This document shows, piece after piece, positions 7,593 to 15,958 of a stretch of DNA of 64,000 nt; positions within the stretch are counted from its first letter, which is position 1; every line of letters begins with the position of its first letter. Source of the DNA: CAIKMD01 sp963740675 (GTDB lineage: Bacteria > Pseudomonadota > Alphaproteobacteria > ATCC43930 > CGMCC-115725); NCBI GenBank assembly GCA_963740675.1, contig CAVUFS010000004.1, positions 991,061-1,055,060 of the forward strand, written 5' to 3'. A program made the translations under genes and the position numbers. The notes beneath the pieces were generated by a model. That model was not told the DNA's origin. It saw only the letters and a list, made by a program, of their open reading frames with translations, and searched no databases.

Positions 7593-9185
7593 CTAAGCCA
7601 CCGCGGTGGGATTGGGACTGGTTTCGGTGTAGGCGAGCATCTTGCGCGATAGGCGCAGCAGCATTTCGGCGCGGGCGGCTTGCGCGCCCGGCTCGTTCCA
7701 GAGGTTGAACGATTCGTCGGGATCGTTTTCGCGGTCGTAGAACTCGCCCCATTCGACGCCGTCGTACAGCGTCAAGCGATAACGGTCGGTAACGAGAGTG
7801 CGGACGCGGGCGCGCGTCGGGAGGCCGACGCCCATGCGTTGCCCTTCTTCCTCGATCAGCACTTCCTCGTAAGGCGCCACACCGCCCTCGATCAGCGGCA
7901 GTAGGTTCTTGCCCTGGATGCCGTTGAAGCCTTGCACGCCAGAGCGTTTGAGGATCGTCGGCGCGAGGTCGATCGTGCCGGCGAAAGCGCCGCTGCGCTT
8001 GGCCGCCGGGCCTTGGGGATCGTGCCAGATGAAGGGCACTTGCGTGATCGAGCGATAATGGATCGGGCCTTTGAGCAAGAGTTGGTGATCGCCCATATAG
8101 TCGCCGTGATCGGCGGTGAAGACGACGATCGTATTCTCCGCCAGCCCCAACGTCGCAAGCTTATCGAGCACGCGGCCAATACCGTGATCGATGAAGCTGA
8201 TGAGCCCGTAATTGAGCGCGATCGCCTCGCGCACCTCGCGCTCGGTCGCGGCAAAGAGCATCGGCGTCGATTTCACCGCGCGGCCATTGTCGCGCTGTTG
8301 CTGCAGCCATTTCACGTGCGGCGGCAGGTGGTCGGTCGGCGCCGTGAAAGACGATGGCAGCTCGACCTCTTCCGGCTTGTACATCCCCCAATACTCGCCA
8401 GGCGGCGTGAAGGGGTGATGCGGGTCGGCGAAAGAGCACATGAGGAAGAACGGCGCCTGCCCTTTCGCATATTCCTCGAGCCGCGCCATCGTGCGCTCGG
8501 CGCAATAACCCGTCGGATGGAGCGCGGGCGGTAGCTTCGTGCGCCATGCCTGATGCACGCGCATCAACTCATATTCCGGCGCCGGCAGCGCATTCTTTTC
8601 GCCGATCAGGCTTTCGACGTCGTTTGTCTTGGTATTGGCCCAGCGACGGTAATGGCCTTGCAGATCGTCGCCATGCTCGACGGTGAGATCAACCGTCTCG
8701 AAGCCATAGAAGGGATAATCGAGATCGAAAGCCGGATCGGCCTTCCAGGCCGGCGCCCATTCCTGATCGTAGCGTCCACCATGATCGGCGCGCGCCTCGA
8801 TCGGTAGCCGGTCTTTCGGATCGAGCGGCCATTGCGGCGGGTTGCCGGTCATGTTCTGGAAGTGGCCCTTGCCGACCATGCCGGTGCGATAGCCGGCGCG
8901 GCGCATCACATCGGTGAACGTCGTCGCATCGAGCGCGAGTGGTATGCCGTTATGGCGCACGCCATGCAGCGACGGCATGCGCCCGGTCAGCAAGGTCGCG
9001 CGGTTCGGCATGCAGATCGGGCTCGCGACATAGAAATTGTCGTTCACCCACGCCTTCGCCGCGAGCGCGTCGATATTCGGCGTCTTGACGATCGGGTTGC
9101 CGTAGCAGCCGAGATGATCGGCGCGGAGTTGATCGGCGATGAAGAAGAGGAAATTCGGCCGCCCGCTCTTCATCGCCATCGTCAT
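7593..9185 (-). CDS. Type I sulfatase / phosphonate monoester hydrolase-like alkaline phosphatase superfamily enzyme
   Basis: The 530-residue protein starts with the sulfatase N-terminal strand (PNFLFFIADQLRADHLGCYG) and has the formylglycine-forming motif C58-M-P-N-R62 within SPICMPNRATLLTGR. Later metal-site pieces are visible (FTADHGDYMGDH and LLLKGPIHY). There is no signal peptide, so it should be cytoplasmic, as are several choline-sulfatase and phosphonate monoester hydrolase relatives. Met1, Met3 and Met5 are all possible starts; GGGTGG is best spaced for Met3. It follows the TIGR01244-type gene by 12 bases in one operon. Its 3' end is partly repeated downstream. Substrate unknown. Confidence 0.9.
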   Translation of the reverse strand: MTMAMKSGRPNFLFFIADQLRADHLGCYGNPIVKTPNIDALAAKAWVNDNFYVASPICMPNRATLLTGRMPSLHGVRHNGIPLALDATTFTDVMRRAGYRTGMVGKGHFQNMTGNPPQWPLDPKDRLPIEARADHGGRYDQEWAPAWKADPAFDLDYPFYGFETVDLTVEHGDDLQGHYRRWANTKTNDVESLIGEKNALPAPEYELMRVHQAWRTKLPPALHPTGYCAERTMARLEEYAKGQAPFFLMCSFADPHHPFTPPGEYWGMYKPEEVELPSSFTAPTDHLPPHVKWLQQQRDNGRAVKSTPMLFAATEREVREAIALNYGLISFIDHGIGRVLDKLATLGLAENTIVVFTADHGDYMGDHQLLLKGPIHYRSITQVPFIWHDPQGPAAKRSGAFAGTIDLAPTILKRSGVQGFNGIQGKNLLPLIEGGVAPYEEVLIEEEGQRMGVGLPTRARVRTLVTDRYRLTLYDGVEWGEFYDRENDPDESFNLWNEPGAQAARAEMLLRLSRKMLAYTETSPNPTAVA

Positions 9186-9197
9186 CCACCCTATCGC

Positions 9198-9635
9198 TTA
9201 TTTCTCGGCCTGCAGCTTCTCCGCGAGCATCGGCAGCACGCGGATATCGTAGCCCTTCGACGCGGCTTCGGCGACCAGCGCCAGCGGACTCGCACCGTTA
9301 TCCAGCACCTGCGTCAGCGCATACATCAGAAAGCAGCGCGTGCCGCTGCGGCAATGCGCGAGGATCGGCGCGCCCTGGCGCAGCAGATTGTTCTGAAAAT
9401 CATGCACGTCCTTGCGCGAGATCGCCGAGGAGATGATCGGCTGATAGACGTAGTTGAGACCCAGCTTTTTCGCTTCGGCCTCGGCGGTCGCGTGATTGAG
9501 CTGGCCCGGCTCTTCGTTGTCGGGCCGGTTGTTGAGGATGGTCGTGTAGCCGGCTTCCTTGAAAGCGGCGAGATCGTCGAGCGAGATTTGCGCGGCGACG
9601 CTGATCTGGTCGTTGATCTTGGTGGGCTCGGTCAT
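9198..9635 (-). CDS. TIGR01244-type phosphatase/sulfurtransferase-like protein (beta-lactamase-hydrolase-like family)
   Basis: A compact 145-residue protein of the dual-specificity phosphatase fold. The catalytic loop is H94-C95-R-S-G-T-R100, matching the HCRxGTR loop of the TIGR01244 family, and the N-terminal half has the Y-T-T-I-L-N-N-R-P-D strand typical of it. Relatives occur alone or fused to metallo-hydrolases in sulfide-linked (Blh) genes. Here it is the first gene of a two-gene unit with the sulfatase, so it may process a sulfur-containing product or protein partner; that is inference. Confidence 0.82.
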   Translation of the reverse strand: MTEPTKINDQISVAAQISLDDLAAFKEAGYTTILNNRPDNEEPGQLNHATAEAEAKKLGLNYVYQPIISSAISRKDVHDFQNNLLRQGAPILAHCRSGTRCFLMYALTQVLDNGASPLALVAEAASKGYDIRVLPMLAEKLQAEK

Positions 9636-9857
9636 GAAGGCCTCCGACTGTGTTTGCCGCAGAATAGCGCAGAATTGTGCGGTGCACGATGACTTGCGCC
9701 CGCATCACTTTCGGGCTTTGGCGCGGCCGGGTTTGGGCTTATCTTATAGGGGTGTCTGAGGGACGGCGCGAGGCGGCGCGCGCGAGCGCGTTAAAAGGCG
9801 TTTAGAAAAAGGTCTTAAAAAAAAGCCTGGGCCGTGCGGAGCACTGAGGAGACGGCC

Positions 9858-10289
9858 ATGAATGTCGAAGCGATTTTACGCAACAAGGGACGAAGTGTGA
9901 CCACGATCGCGCCCGAAGCGCGTATCGCCACGGCGGTCGCGCATTTGAGGCGGCACGCGGTCGGCGCGTTGGTGGTGAGCCGCGACGGTGCGTCGGTCGA
10001 CGGCATCATCTCGGAACGCGACATCGTCATCGCGCTTGCCGATCACGGCGCGGCGGCGCTCGATCTGGCGGTTGCCGATCTGATGAGCCGACGCGTGATC
10101 ACATGCCGCCGCGACGATGCGGTCGCCGATCTCGCCGCGCTGATGACCGAGCGGCGCATCCGCCATCTGCCGGTTGTCGATCGCGGCGCACTGGCCGGCA
10201 TCGTCAGCATCGGCGACGTGGTGAAGCATCGCATCGACGAGGTCGAGGGCGAAGCCAGCTCGATGCGCGAGTTCATCGCCAGCGCCTGA
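9858..10289 (+). CDS. CBS domain-containing protein (tandem CBS pair)
   Basis: The protein is 143 residues from the ATG at 9858, which has GAGGAG seven bases upstream; the longer frame from 9834 has no ribosome site. It consists almost only of two CBS motifs (about residues 8-60 and 75-130), with the usual G-x-I-S-E-R-D and V-V-D-x-G-x-L-x-G-I-V-S-I-G-D strings. Such stand-alone pairs bind adenosyl nucleotides and usually regulate a partner protein. Partner unknown; neighbours are divergent or unrelated. Confidence 0.88.
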   Translation: MNVEAILRNKGRSVTTIAPEARIATAVAHLRRHAVGALVVSRDGASVDGIISERDIVIALADHGAAALDLAVADLMSRRVITCRRDDAVADLAALMTERRIRHLPVVDRGALAGIVSIGDVVKHRIDEVEGEASSMREFIASA

Positions 10290-10390
10290 TCGCACCTCCG
10301 ACCGTGATCGCGCCGTTCGATTAAAAAGCTTTAATCGGGCGCGACAGATTGGCGCGCGGTTTCGCGCGAGCGAGCGGTTAAAGTCGTCCC

Positions 10391-11317
10391 ATGCCTTCCC
10401 GCGATCCGCAGCAGCGCCGCCGCAATCTGAAAGTGCTGGCGCTGCTGTGCACGATCCTCGTCGCGATGTCGGTTCTGGTCTCCTATTCGGAGACGCTCTA
10501 TCGCCTGTTCTGCGCCGCGACCGGCTATAACGGCACGACGCAGCGCGTCGCCGCGGCCGACGGTAAAACATCCTCGCGGATGGTGACCGTGCGGTTCAGC
10601 ACCAATGTAGCGCCGGGACTGCCCTGGCATTTCGCGCCGGCGCAGCGGGAAGTGAAGCTTCATCTCGGCGAAGACACACTCGCCTTTTTCAACGCCACCA
10701 ATCTTTCCGATGCGACAACCGTCGGCCACGCGACCTTTAATGTGACGCCGAGCAAGGTCGGGCTCTATTTCAAGAAGATCCAGTGCTTCTGCTTCACCGA
10801 GGAGAAGCTCGGTGCCCATCAAAGCGCCGAGATGCCGGTCGATTTCTTCGTCGATCCGCAGCTCGGCACCGATCCCGACACGCAGGATGTCGACACGATC
10901 ACGCTGTCCTACACCTTCTTCGCGTCGAAACAGCCGGACGGCGCGACCGATCTGACGCGCTTCGATACCAAGCCGAACGCGGTCGACGGCGAGAAGATTT
11001 TCGCCTCGCGCTGCGCCGGCTGCCACGCACTCGACAAAACAACCGTCGGCCCGCCGCTCGCCGGTGTGGTCGGCCGCAAGGCGGCGGCCACCCCCAGCTA
11101 TCCTTATTCCGCCGCGCTGAAACAGTCAGGCATCGTTTGGGACGCGGCAAGTCTCGATAAATGGCTCGCAGGCGCGCAGCAGGACGTGCCCGGCGCGCTG
11201 ATGCCGGTAAGCATCGGCGATGCGCGCACGCGCGCCGACATCATCGCCTATCTGCAATCCGAGAGCGGACCGAAGCGGCAGAACGCAGCCACCGCCGCCA
11301 CGGCGACGGGCGGCTGA
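10391..11317 (+). CDS. Cox11/CtaG copper chaperone fused to a class I cytochrome c
   Basis: The 308-residue protein has two recognisable parts. Residues 1-190 are Cox11/CtaG: a single membrane anchor (13-31), conserved C41, and the copper-binding C132-F-C134 within KKIQCFCFTEEKL. Cox11 delivers Cu(I) to the CuB site of cytochrome oxidase subunit I. Residues 195-292 are a mitochondrial-type class I cytochrome c: heme motif C208-A-G-C211-H212, then GPPLAGVVGRK, a YPYSAAL segment and the axial ligand M271 in ALMPVSIGD. Both domains would face the periplasm. No cox structural genes lie nearby, although ctaG usually sits inside a cox operon. The frame is continuous, so the fusion is real if the assembly is right. 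Confidence 0.9.
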   Translation: MPSRDPQQRRRNLKVLALLCTILVAMSVLVSYSETLYRLFCAATGYNGTTQRVAAADGKTSSRMVTVRFSTNVAPGLPWHFAPAQREVKLHLGEDTLAFFNATNLSDATTVGHATFNVTPSKVGLYFKKIQCFCFTEEKLGAHQSAEMPVDFFVDPQLGTDPDTQDVDTITLSYTFFASKQPDGATDLTRFDTKPNAVDGEKIFASRCAGCHALDKTTVGPPLAGVVGRKAAATPSYPYSAALKQSGIVWDAASLDKWLAGAQQDVPGALMPVSIGDARTRADIIAYLQSESGPKRQNAATAATATGG

Positions 11318-11366
11318 TCTTGCGGTCTGGCTCTCCATAGGCTTTTGGCCGCATATTGCCCTAGGG

Positions 11367-11397
11367 GGGCCGACCGTGCGTCGGCCCGTTTCTTTTT
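11367..11397 (+). terminator. Rho-independent terminator after the Cox11-cytochrome c gene
   Basis: GGGCCGAC (11367-11374) pairs perfectly with GTCGGCCC (11380-11387) around a five-base loop and is followed by GTTTCTTTTT. It lies 50 bases after the stop of the fusion gene and only 13 bases before the chloride channel start, so it may also attenuate read-through into that gene. Confidence 0.8.
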
Positions 11398-11410
11398 GAA
11401 TGAGCAAGAC

Positions 11411-13204
11411 ATGACCACCGCCGCCGCAACCGACACCGCGCCCGCCAATCGGGCCGTCGGCCTCCTGCGTTTGTCCCTCTTTGCCGTCACCATCGGCATC
11501 GTCACCGGCATCGGCGCGGTGGTGTTCCGCGCGCTGATCGGCTTCATCCACAATCTCTTCTTTCTCGGCCAGTTCTCTTTCGCCTACGACGCGAATCTCT
11601 TCACGCCGGCGGGACCATGGGGTCCGTGGATCATTCTCGCGCCGATCATCGGCGGCATGATTGTCACGGCGCTGGTCACTAACTTCGCGCCCGAGGCGCG
11701 CGGCCACGGCGTGCCCGAGGTGATGGACGCGATTTACTACAAGGAAGGCGTGATTCGCCCGCAGGTCGCGGCGGTGAAATCGCTCGCTTCGGCTTTCTCG
11801 ATCGGCAGCGGCGCCGCGGTCGGCCGCGAGGGTCCGATCATCCAGATCGGCGCCTCGCTCGGCTCGACCATGGGCCAGTTGCTGCATCTCGCGCCGTGGC
11901 AACGTATCACCATGGTGGCGGCGGGCGCCGGCGCCGGCATCGCGGCCACCTTCAATACGCCGATCGGTGGCGTGCTGTTCGCTATCGAATTGATGCTGCC
12001 CGAGGTGAGCGTCCGCACGTTTTTGCCCGTGGCGCTCGCGACGGGCACAGCCACCTTCATCGGCAATTGGCTGATCGGTCCCTCGCCGGCCTTTGCCATG
12101 CCGCCGGTGCCGGTCGGCCCAGTCCACGCCGTATCGCTTCTGGCGCTGGCGGCCTATGCCGTGCTCGGCGCGCTGACGGGCCTTGCCGCAACGGCTTTCG
12201 TTCGCGCGCTGCCCGCCGCCGAGGATCTCTTCGATCGCATCAAGAATTCCTATCTGCGCCACGCGATCGGCATGCTGCTCGTCGGCGGGCTGTTCTATGC
12301 GCTCTTCCGCTATTACGGCCACTACTATGTCGAGGGCGTCGGCTACGCGACCATCCAGGCCGTGCTGCTCGGCCAGTTCGCGCCGCTCTACATCCTGCCA
12401 CTGCTTTTCCTGGCCAAACTCGCCGCGACCTCGCTCAGCCTCGGCTCGGGCGCATCGGGCGGCATTTTCTCACCCTCGCTCTTCATGGGCGCGACCTTCG
12501 GCGGCGCTTTCGGGTTGCTCGTCAACACGGTCCATCCGCTGCCCGATGCCAGCCTCGCGAATTTCGCCATCGTCGGCATGGCGGCGATGGTCGGCGGCGG
12601 TACGGGCGCAGCGATGACGGCGGTCACCATGATCTTCGAGATGACGCGCGATTACAGCCTCGTCATGCCGATGATCATCGCGGTGGCACTGGCGATCGGC
12701 GTGCGCCGCATGCTGTCGCGCGAGAACATCTACACCATCAAGCTCGTCAGCCGGAAGCACCTCATCCCGAAGGCTCTGCATGCGAACATGTTCCTTGTCC
12801 GCCACGCGAACGAGATCATGGACAAGAACGTGTTGGTGCTGCCGGCGGAAATGGGCTTCGATACTTTCCTGCGCCAGCCCGAGCACGCCGGCGCGCTGAA
12901 GCATGTGGTGGTGAAGCAGGGCGAACGCATCGCCGGTGTGTTGCGCGTCAACACCGGATTGCGACGCGGCCTCGAGGATTCGTTCACGGGCGTCACGCTG
13001 GGCGATGTCGCGCAACGCGATTTCATCGTCGCGCGCGAGGACGATATCGGCTTCGATGTGATCGAGCAGCTATGGCGCAACCGCGGCGCCATGGCCGTCG
13101 TGGTTGCCGGCAAGGGCGCGGCGACCGCCGCCGATGTCCGCGGCATCATCTCGAAAGAGCACGTCGCCAATTCGGTCGCGGAGAATATCACGCGCTACGC
13201 GTGA
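11411..13204 (+). CDS. ClC family chloride channel/transporter with C-terminal CBS domains
   Basis: From the ATG at 11411 the protein is 597 residues; the frame opens earlier but that part overlaps the terminator of the previous gene. The membrane region (about residues 20-440) has ClC ion-path motifs: GHGVPEV in place of the common GSGIP, GREGP near residue 138 with the gating glutamate kept, and GSGASGGIFSPSLF. The last 140 residues form a CBS pair that usually senses nucleotides. Bacterial members move chloride, often as 2Cl-/H+ antiporters, and help in acid resistance; which mode applies here is not clear. It is convergent with the next gene, 7 bases apart. Confidence 0.92.
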   Translation: MTTAAATDTAPANRAVGLLRLSLFAVTIGIVTGIGAVVFRALIGFIHNLFFLGQFSFAYDANLFTPAGPWGPWIILAPIIGGMIVTALVTNFAPEARGHGVPEVMDAIYYKEGVIRPQVAAVKSLASAFSIGSGAAVGREGPIIQIGASLGSTMGQLLHLAPWQRITMVAAGAGAGIAATFNTPIGGVLFAIELMLPEVSVRTFLPVALATGTATFIGNWLIGPSPAFAMPPVPVGPVHAVSLLALAAYAVLGALTGLAATAFVRALPAAEDLFDRIKNSYLRHAIGMLLVGGLFYALFRYYGHYYVEGVGYATIQAVLLGQFAPLYILPLLFLAKLAATSLSLGSGASGGIFSPSLFMGATFGGAFGLLVNTVHPLPDASLANFAIVGMAAMVGGGTGAAMTAVTMIFEMTRDYSLVMPMIIAVALAIGVRRMLSRENIYTIKLVSRKHLIPKALHANMFLVRHANEIMDKNVLVLPAEMGFDTFLRQPEHAGALKHVVVKQGERIAGVLRVNTGLRRGLEDSFTGVTLGDVAQRDFIVAREDDIGFDVIEQLWRNRGAMAVVVAGKGAATAADVRGIISKEHVANSVAENITRYA

Positions 13205-13211
13205 AACCCCG

Positions 13212-14480
13212 TCAGAAGAGCGCCGTCGCCGCAATGCCCGCGAGGCCGAGGACGACCAGCACGGCGGCGGCGTTGATGCTCGCGCGCCAACCGGCGAAAG
13301 CGACAGCGTAGCTCGCCTTCAGCACGTTGTTCGACGCGATGGCGATCAAGATCGCGGTGGCGGCGGCCGGCACCGGCATCGATCCGCTACCACCTTGCGC
13401 AATGCTTAAAACGAAGGGATCGATATCGGTGAAGCCGACGACCGCTGCGAGCGTGTCGACACCGGCGGCGCCGAAATGTGCGCGTGCCCATTCCGTCGCG
13501 ATCGAGATCACGACGAAGAGCAGCGCGAAGAGCGCGGCGGCGGTGATCTCGAGCGGGTTGCGCGGCGTCTCGCTCGTCGCGGCAGCGGAGCGATTGCGGG
13601 CGCCGCGATATTGCAGCGTCGCCACGATCGCGCCGACGATGAAGAGCGCCACCATGACCGGTGCGAGGCGTTGCGCCAGCGCCCAATCGAATACCGCGAT
13701 AATCGCGAGGATGCGCAGATACATCACCGATGACGCAAGCATGATGCCGGCTTGCGCCAGCGCGCTGCTCGCCGGCTGCGCTCGCGCGGCGCGCGCCAGA
13801 ACCACGGTGGTCGCCGTCGAGGAATAAAGCCCGCCAAGCAGCGCGACCGCGAGATCGCTATTCGCCGGCGCGAGGAAGCGCTGCAGCAGATAGCTGACAT
13901 AAGAAAGCGTGCAGACGGCGAGGAGCGCGAGCCACGCCTTGTAGGGCGTGATTGCCGTTAGCGCCGTCACCGGCTCGTTCGGCAGAAGCGGCAGCACGAT
14001 GCCGGTGAGGATGAGGAATTTCGCCGCGGTGACGATCTCTTCCATCTCAAGACGCTGGGCCAGCGCGTGCAGCTTCTCGCGCGCGGTGAGCAGCAACACC
14101 GCCGCGACGGTGACGGTCACCGCAACCCAAGGCGGCAAAGCCAACGCGACCGGGCCGGTCAGATAGGCGAGCGTGTTGCAGATCGGCGCGACGAGTTCAA
14201 CGCTGCGCTGCTCCGCCGGCGCGTCGCAGAGCTGTTGCCAATAGGCGATCGCCAGCCAGGCGCCGAGCACGGCAAGGCCGGCGACAAGCGGCAGAAAACG
14301 TTGCGTATCGAGCAGGTAAAGCAACCCGCCGGTCAGCGCCAGGAGCGGAAAAGTGCGCACCCCGCCAGGACGTTGCAGACCAGAGCGGAGGTTGAATTCT
14401 TCGAAAGCGAGGCCGAAAAACAGCGACAGCCCGAGCAGCAACGCAAAACCGATAACCGACGGGCCGACAGGCGAAGACAT
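13212..14480 (-). CDS. MgtC/DUF4010 family multi-pass membrane protein
   Basis: The 422-residue protein is almost entirely hydrophobic, with roughly 12 predicted membrane segments. The N-terminal third (GLAFEEFNLRSGLQRPGGVR followed by F-P-L-L-A-L) is MgtC/SapB-like, and the rest matches the DUF4010 layout, including GGLYSSTATTVVLARAA and a late GFTDIDPFVLS segment. The family is widespread but its substrate is unknown. Convergent with the ClC gene and divergent from the tRNA, so it is probably a single-gene unit. Confidence 0.85.
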   Translation of the reverse strand: MSSPVGPSVIGFALLLGLSLFFGLAFEEFNLRSGLQRPGGVRTFPLLALTGGLLYLLDTQRFLPLVAGLAVLGAWLAIAYWQQLCDAPAEQRSVELVAPICNTLAYLTGPVALALPPWVAVTVTVAAVLLLTAREKLHALAQRLEMEEIVTAAKFLILTGIVLPLLPNEPVTALTAITPYKAWLALLAVCTLSYVSYLLQRFLAPANSDLAVALLGGLYSSTATTVVLARAARAQPASSALAQAGIMLASSVMYLRILAIIAVFDWALAQRLAPVMVALFIVGAIVATLQYRGARNRSAAATSETPRNPLEITAAALFALLFVVISIATEWARAHFGAAGVDTLAAVVGFTDIDPFVLSIAQGGSGSMPVPAAATAILIAIASNNVLKASYAVAFAGWRASINAAAVLVVLGLAGIAATALF

Positions 14481-14547
14481 TGATTCCCCCGCGCGGATGC
14501 GCTTCGCCTTGCGAGCATCGCCGCCGAACGGTTATAAATCAAGCAGC

Positions 14548-14621
14548 GCGGGTGTAGCTCAATGGTAGAGCAGAAGCTTCCCAAGCTTACGACGAGGGTT
14601 CGATTCCCTTCACCCGCTCCA
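14548..14621 (+). tRNA. tRNA-Gly (anticodon CCC)
   Basis: The 74-base sequence folds as a standard cloverleaf. Acceptor arm GCGGGTG pairs with CACCCGC, the D-arm is GCTC...GAGC, the anticodon loop is TTCCCAA giving CCC, and the T-arm is GAGGG-TTCGATT-CCCTT. The terminal CCA is encoded. It reads GGG codons. No tRNA neighbours and no integrase or attachment-site repeat were seen beside it. Confidence 0.96.
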
Positions 14622-14672
14622 CGTCATTTCAAGCCGCGACGCAGACCGGCCCCTCGGGTGAGTAGCGCGACG

Positions 14673-15200
14673 CTACTTCAGGGCGACGGCGCAACCTTCT
14701 CGCGTCAGCGTCAGGACGCCGTCGCCGATGGTGAGCCAGCCGCGATCGGCGCCGAAGGACATCGCGCGCTCGAATTCGGTTGCTGTGAGAGCGAGCGCCG
14801 ATAGCCGGGCGTGCAGCACCGTGAGAGCGACCATGAGGCCGGGTATCGGAGAGCGATCCTCGGCGAAGTTGCGGACGATGGCGAGCGCAGCGTATTCCGG
14901 CTCCGACCGCCGACGTTCCGGGACAGCGGGCGCCCCGGCGCTGCGCTGCGCGAAACGGGCTTCGATGGAAGATGCGTCCATGACGACCTTACCGGCCGGA
15001 TCTTTGATCGCATGAACAACGAAACCGAGCTTGAGAAAATGCGCGGCGCTTTCAAGGGCGCTTGCTTCGGTCGGCGTTCGCACCACGCTCCACTGATCGT
15101 CGGACCGTGCCGCCGTTTCCCAAAGGACGATCCACGGCGGACCGTTTGCCGAATTGAGGTGCTCGCCGCTGACGACCGACTTGCGTGAATAATGCGCCAT
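14673..15200 (-). CDS. Hypothetical protein, 175 residues
   Basis: I do not recognise a family. The protein is soluble, with no signal or membrane segment. The N-terminal half is mixed alpha/beta (W-I-V-L-W-E-T..., then G-F-V-V-H-A-I-K-D-P-A-G-K-V-V-M-D), and the C-terminal half could be helical with a final turn (R-G-W-L-T-I-G-D-G-V-L-T-L-T-R-E-G) like a winged-helix wing. Codon use is like its neighbours. The start codon overlaps the stop of a possible small upstream frame (TGATG). Confidence 0.6.
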   Translation of the reverse strand: MAHYSRKSVVSGEHLNSANGPPWIVLWETAARSDDQWSVVRTPTEASALESAAHFLKLGFVVHAIKDPAGKVVMDASSIEARFAQRSAGAPAVPERRRSEPEYAALAIVRNFAEDRSPIPGLMVALTVLHARLSALALTATEFERAMSFGADRGWLTIGDGVLTLTREGCAVALK

Positions 15201-15391
15201 CAGTGTACCCTCGGGACGCGCTTGCGTGGCGTTGCCGGAAACAGCGGCAGCGCGCCAAAGCGGAAATCGGGAAAGGGGATCGGCAAAATTTTTCTTTCGT
15301 CAACAAGAGCACGGATGGTGCACTGATACGCGGCACACATCCGCGAAGCGTGCGCTGCTCCACCTTGCGTGAAGCCCGCCTCGCGCGACAA
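15200..15391 (-). CDS. Possible small hypothetical protein, 63 residues
   Basis: A short frame ending at the TGA that overlaps the ATG of the next gene (TGATG), an arrangement typical of translational coupling. The first available start is a TTG at 15391 with no clear ribosome site; an ATG at 15340 would give a 46-residue product. The sequence (CTIRALVDERKILPIPFPDF) matches nothing I know. It is the only coding candidate in the gap between 15201 and 15567. Confidence 0.3.
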   Translation of the reverse strand: MSREAGFTQGGAAHASRMCAAYQCTIRALVDERKILPIPFPDFRFGALPLFPATPRKRVPRVH

Positions 15392-15567
15392 GGAAGTCTG
15401 CGTGACGGCCGGTATCCCCCGGTAGGCTGATCGGTAAGCTTGCGCCCGATGCCGAAAAGCTTCGCGGACATCGGGAATAGTGTGTGCTAGATGGTCGTAT
15501 TGTGACGCAAAGTCAACCGATTAAACAGCGCTATCCCAACCGGACCCCGTGGTGTAGAGTTCGCCGG
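15392..15567. other. Intergenic stretch, no clear gene
   Basis: Together with 15201-15391 this is the non-coding part between two divergent small gene groups. I see frames on both strands but none with a ribosome site. It should contain promoters for both directions, but no confident -35/-10 pair was picked out. Confidence 0.4.
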
Positions 15568-15774
15568 GTGACACAATCCCACAAGTTCAAAGTCGGTCAA
15601 TCGGTCGATATCGTCGGACAGCAACGTCAGGCAAGCTCGCCGCTTGGCAAATTCGAAATCGTGCGATTGATGCCGACAGAGCATGGCCACCATCATTACC
15701 GCGTTCGTTCGAGGCTCGACGGTCATGAGCGCATGGTCGTCGAAAGCGAGCTCGAAGGGCAACCAAAGCCGTGA
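15568..15774 (+). CDS. Small conserved-type hypothetical protein, 68 residues
   Basis: Start is the GTG at 15568; the longer frame from 15484 adds an Arg-rich stretch unlike the rest. The product has the pattern K-F-K-V-G-Q-S-V-D-I-V, then F-E-I-V-R-L-M-P, then H-Y-R-V-R-S and H-E-R-M-V-V-E-S-E-L, which I recognise as a small basic beta-rich protein found in many rhizobial genomes with unknown function. Its stop overlaps the start of the next small gene (GTGA). Both genes begin with the same 12 bases, GTGACACAATCC. Confidence 0.65.
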   Translation: MTQSHKFKVGQSVDIVGQQRQASSPLGKFEIVRLMPTEHGHHHYRVRSRLDGHERMVVESELEGQPKP

Positions 15775-15926
15775 CACAATCCGGGCGGTATCGCGCGAAA
15801 GCACAAGCCCTGCGTGATGATTCCGCGCACATGTCGGATTCGCGCATACGCGATGAAATGCTGATCATCGCTTCTCAGTACGAGCAGCTTGCGCAGGAAG
15901 TGGAACTCTCAGAGCGAGCACGATAA
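15771..15926 (+). CDS. Small hypothetical protein, 51 residues
   Basis: Starts at a GTG that overlaps the previous stop by four bases (GTGA) and ends in TAA at 15924-15926. The product begins V-T-Q-S-G-R-Y-R-A-K-A-Q-A-L-R-D and continues as a charged, probably helical protein (I-A-S-Q-Y-E-Q-L-A-Q-E-V-E-L). It resembles the many short 'YRxKAxEL...Y..LA...E' proteins of Bradyrhizobium-like genomes, of unknown function. The coupled start and family-like sequence support it in spite of its size. Confidence 0.6.
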   Translation: MTQSGRYRAKAQALRDDSAHMSDSRIRDEMLIIASQYEQLAQEVELSERAR

Positions 15927-15958
15927 ACGTCGGTCTCGACGATCGGTGCGCGCTTGCG

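Noticed and set aside
14548..14621. tRNA-Gly as an integration site for a genomic island
   Set aside because: No integrase, no repeated tRNA 3' end and no change in composition was seen on either side within the window.
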